DNA from: Phycisphaerales bacterium
Lineage (GTDB): Bacteria; Pseudomonadota; Gammaproteobacteria; Competibacterales; Competibacteraceae
DNA length: 24,058 nucleotides
Assembly (NCBI GenBank): GCA_014879435.1
Contig: JACSSB010000223.1
Span: 1 to 24,058, forward strand
Reading direction: 5' to 3'
Shown one piece after another: positions 23,701-24,058 of this stretch (position 1 is the first letter of the stretch; every line of letters starts with the position of its first letter). The translations under genes and the position numbers were made by a program. The notes beneath the pieces are model-generated. The model ran no database searches and was not told the origin of the DNA. It saw only the letters and a program-made list of their open reading frames with translations.

Positions 23701-24058
23701 ATTACAACGCGATTCAACTACCGATCGACTACGTAGCACCCGAAGGCCATACTACCCAATGGGACTATGATCGGGATCGGCTCCTGACTCGCATTGTGCG
23801 CCCTGGCGGTCAAAACCTCACTTTCCACCGACAAGCCAGTGGTCAACTGGAAAGCCTCACTGACAGCGCAGGTGCGCGCATCGACTATCGCTGGAACACC
23901 AAAGGCCAACTGCTCAGTGCAGCCACCGATGACCACCAAAAAATTAGCTACAGCTACAATGGCGCCCAGATCGATGCCATCACCTTCAACCTGCAAGGCA
24001 CCGCTGCCCGTTTGAATGTGGATTATGAATCGGTACAAGACGGGGGGTGGACCTCCAA
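20496..24058 (+). CDS. NHL- and YD-repeat (RHS) C-terminal half, frame-shifted and truncated by window end
   Basis: This frame is open without a stop from before 20,496 to the last base and continues VVSYVDNFIDMPVGTAVPVG, so it is the rest of the preceding gene after a -1 shift. It contains an acidic Pro-rich linker (about 20,815-20,945), an RHS-type entry domain (PFSLYYRSDRI), NHL-like repeats (ETVAGTGESGYSGDGGPAT, then RRITPAGVIDTIAGTG), and from about 22,500 many YD repeats (SYQYDTNDQLVGVTDSHGN, SFAYDAAGRLSTHTLIDG). RHS proteins form large beta shells that often enclose a C-terminal toxin; that end is outside the window. No valid independent start is evident, so it is not likely a separate gene. 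Confidence 0.8.
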   Translation, partial: MVSYVDNFIDMPVGTAVPVGWYDFTQTTWIGEDNGRIIKVLGVDAQGKALVQVTTEARAATAAERQALGFEDEELTLLARTRAVGTTLWRVRMTHFTPWDCNWPWLPPTDAEPPPDDNPPADEEPEEPPVDEEPPPEEDPPQEEPPQEQRPDCTTLPGCEVMPTVRALGQDVDLPGTPFSLYYRSDRISLGSSKQTVRATGATMPSALVRIDVHQKAAGRTQMHSISRAGWRANQRVSLGWDGRDAYGRAVNGGAMSTMRVSYVYPAIRYPVRADLVRAFERISTRLSAVDAYVTEDRVANRVALSRDYTQYLARVSLPSAEVGLASAGSWALTGLRLYDPSAERLYNSGGSIVDAKSAQVPTGFTAQTQVPATDMPSALQSQQTALGADGALYFADTQAHKITRVWLYGTRKGHVETVAGTGESGYSGDGGPATAARLNAPTALALAPDGSIVFMDSGNQRLRRITPAGVIDTIAGTGAPANTLVGIDSVAALQVPISATDLAVSGDKTIWVHSAQNQFLQISPAGFLSRFTVPGTSPVQLAASPDGIVWLATNRGLYQFNASGILRAMPDTDGATNLLPDRQGGLLFQKASGEYSHLSRAGDITALGSNYRNAIDSGNATPLAVDAANHLISVKFARASAMIGIVGAGLPAFGDAVYRIPQADGNTVEEFDDRGRPIAQRSTFGGQVLTSYQYDTNDQLVGVTDSHGNQTTFDRDSAGQITAVTGPFGQHTTLSYSGGQLVQVQQPGGLTHKMEYASATSNLLTRYQDARGSVDRFSYTSRGRLVSNNNPAGGGWNLAVSAQERNFWDSSKQHIVTALSAEGRALKHRLTTTRYSHSRFTEYPDGTRSSSHTSAYGYRTVMRANGLIQETVPSTDSRLGPFAGQGSQTVRFANGFTSKASAGASTRNATDVDAWYNPLDWTQTTLLHGRDSWVTRYSSNGVFQQSSPTGRTWNWVRNAHQQIQSATLSSGLQLSPNYNAVGQLSNISGTDGTTTRSTGFSWHTSGGGSGRLASTTNAMGQTESFAYDAAGRLSTHTLIDGRTLQYTWDAEGNLIDLTTPAGITHRFNYNAIQLPIDYVAPEGHTTQWDYDRDRLLTRIVRPGGQNLTFHRQASGQLESLTDSAGARIDYRWNTKGQLLSAATDDHQKISYSYNGAQIDAITFNLQGTAARLNVDYESVQDGGWTS

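Overview
The window is most likely bacterial accessory DNA from a proteobacterium. Evidence is the moderate-to-high GC coding sequence, tight ATGA-overlapping operons, Shine-Dalgarno sites, and a secreted protein with an IPTL/PEP-CTERM-like hydrophobic segment. The genus cannot be fixed from sequence alone; sludge-type gammaproteobacteria are only a guess. All credible genes lie on the + strand.

Region 1 (about 1-10,000) is a type III CRISPR-Cas interference operon. A CARF plus PD-(D/E)XK (Card1/Can2, DUF1887) ancillary nuclease is followed by a short HD-less Cas10 with an intact GGDD cyclase motif. Four more subunits follow, matching in order and architecture the fused type III-Dv effector known from Synechocystis: Cas7-Cas5-Cas11, Cas7-2x, Csx19 and Cas7-insertion. 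Inferred job: crRNA-guided RNA cleavage, cyclic oligoadenylate synthesis by Cas10, and activation of the CARF nuclease. No Cas6 and no CRISPR array are in the window.

Region 2 (about 10,000-14,072) starts with two unrecognised genes, a four-helix membrane protein with a charged cytosolic tail and a soluble helical protein. They are followed by an adaptation module of two different tandem Cas2 proteins, Cas1, and a compact unfused FADD reverse transcriptase, suggesting spacer capture from RNA. A perfect 12-bp palindrome (GGCAAGCTTGCC) occurs three times in or near this stretch.

Region 3 (about 14,073-18,406) is a Tn7/Tn5053-like transposition operon in the unusual order tnsB-tnsC-tnsA-tniQ. 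An AT-rich 350-bp region ahead of it carries at least four copies of a 19-bp motif in both orientations, probably TnsB-binding end sequence and/or operator. This places a Tn7-like end directly behind the CRISPR adaptation genes.

Region 4 (about 18,407-24,058) is one giant secreted NHL/RHS (YD-repeat) protein gene that runs off the window. It is broken by an apparent single-base deletion near 20,494; the downstream frame stays open to the last base.
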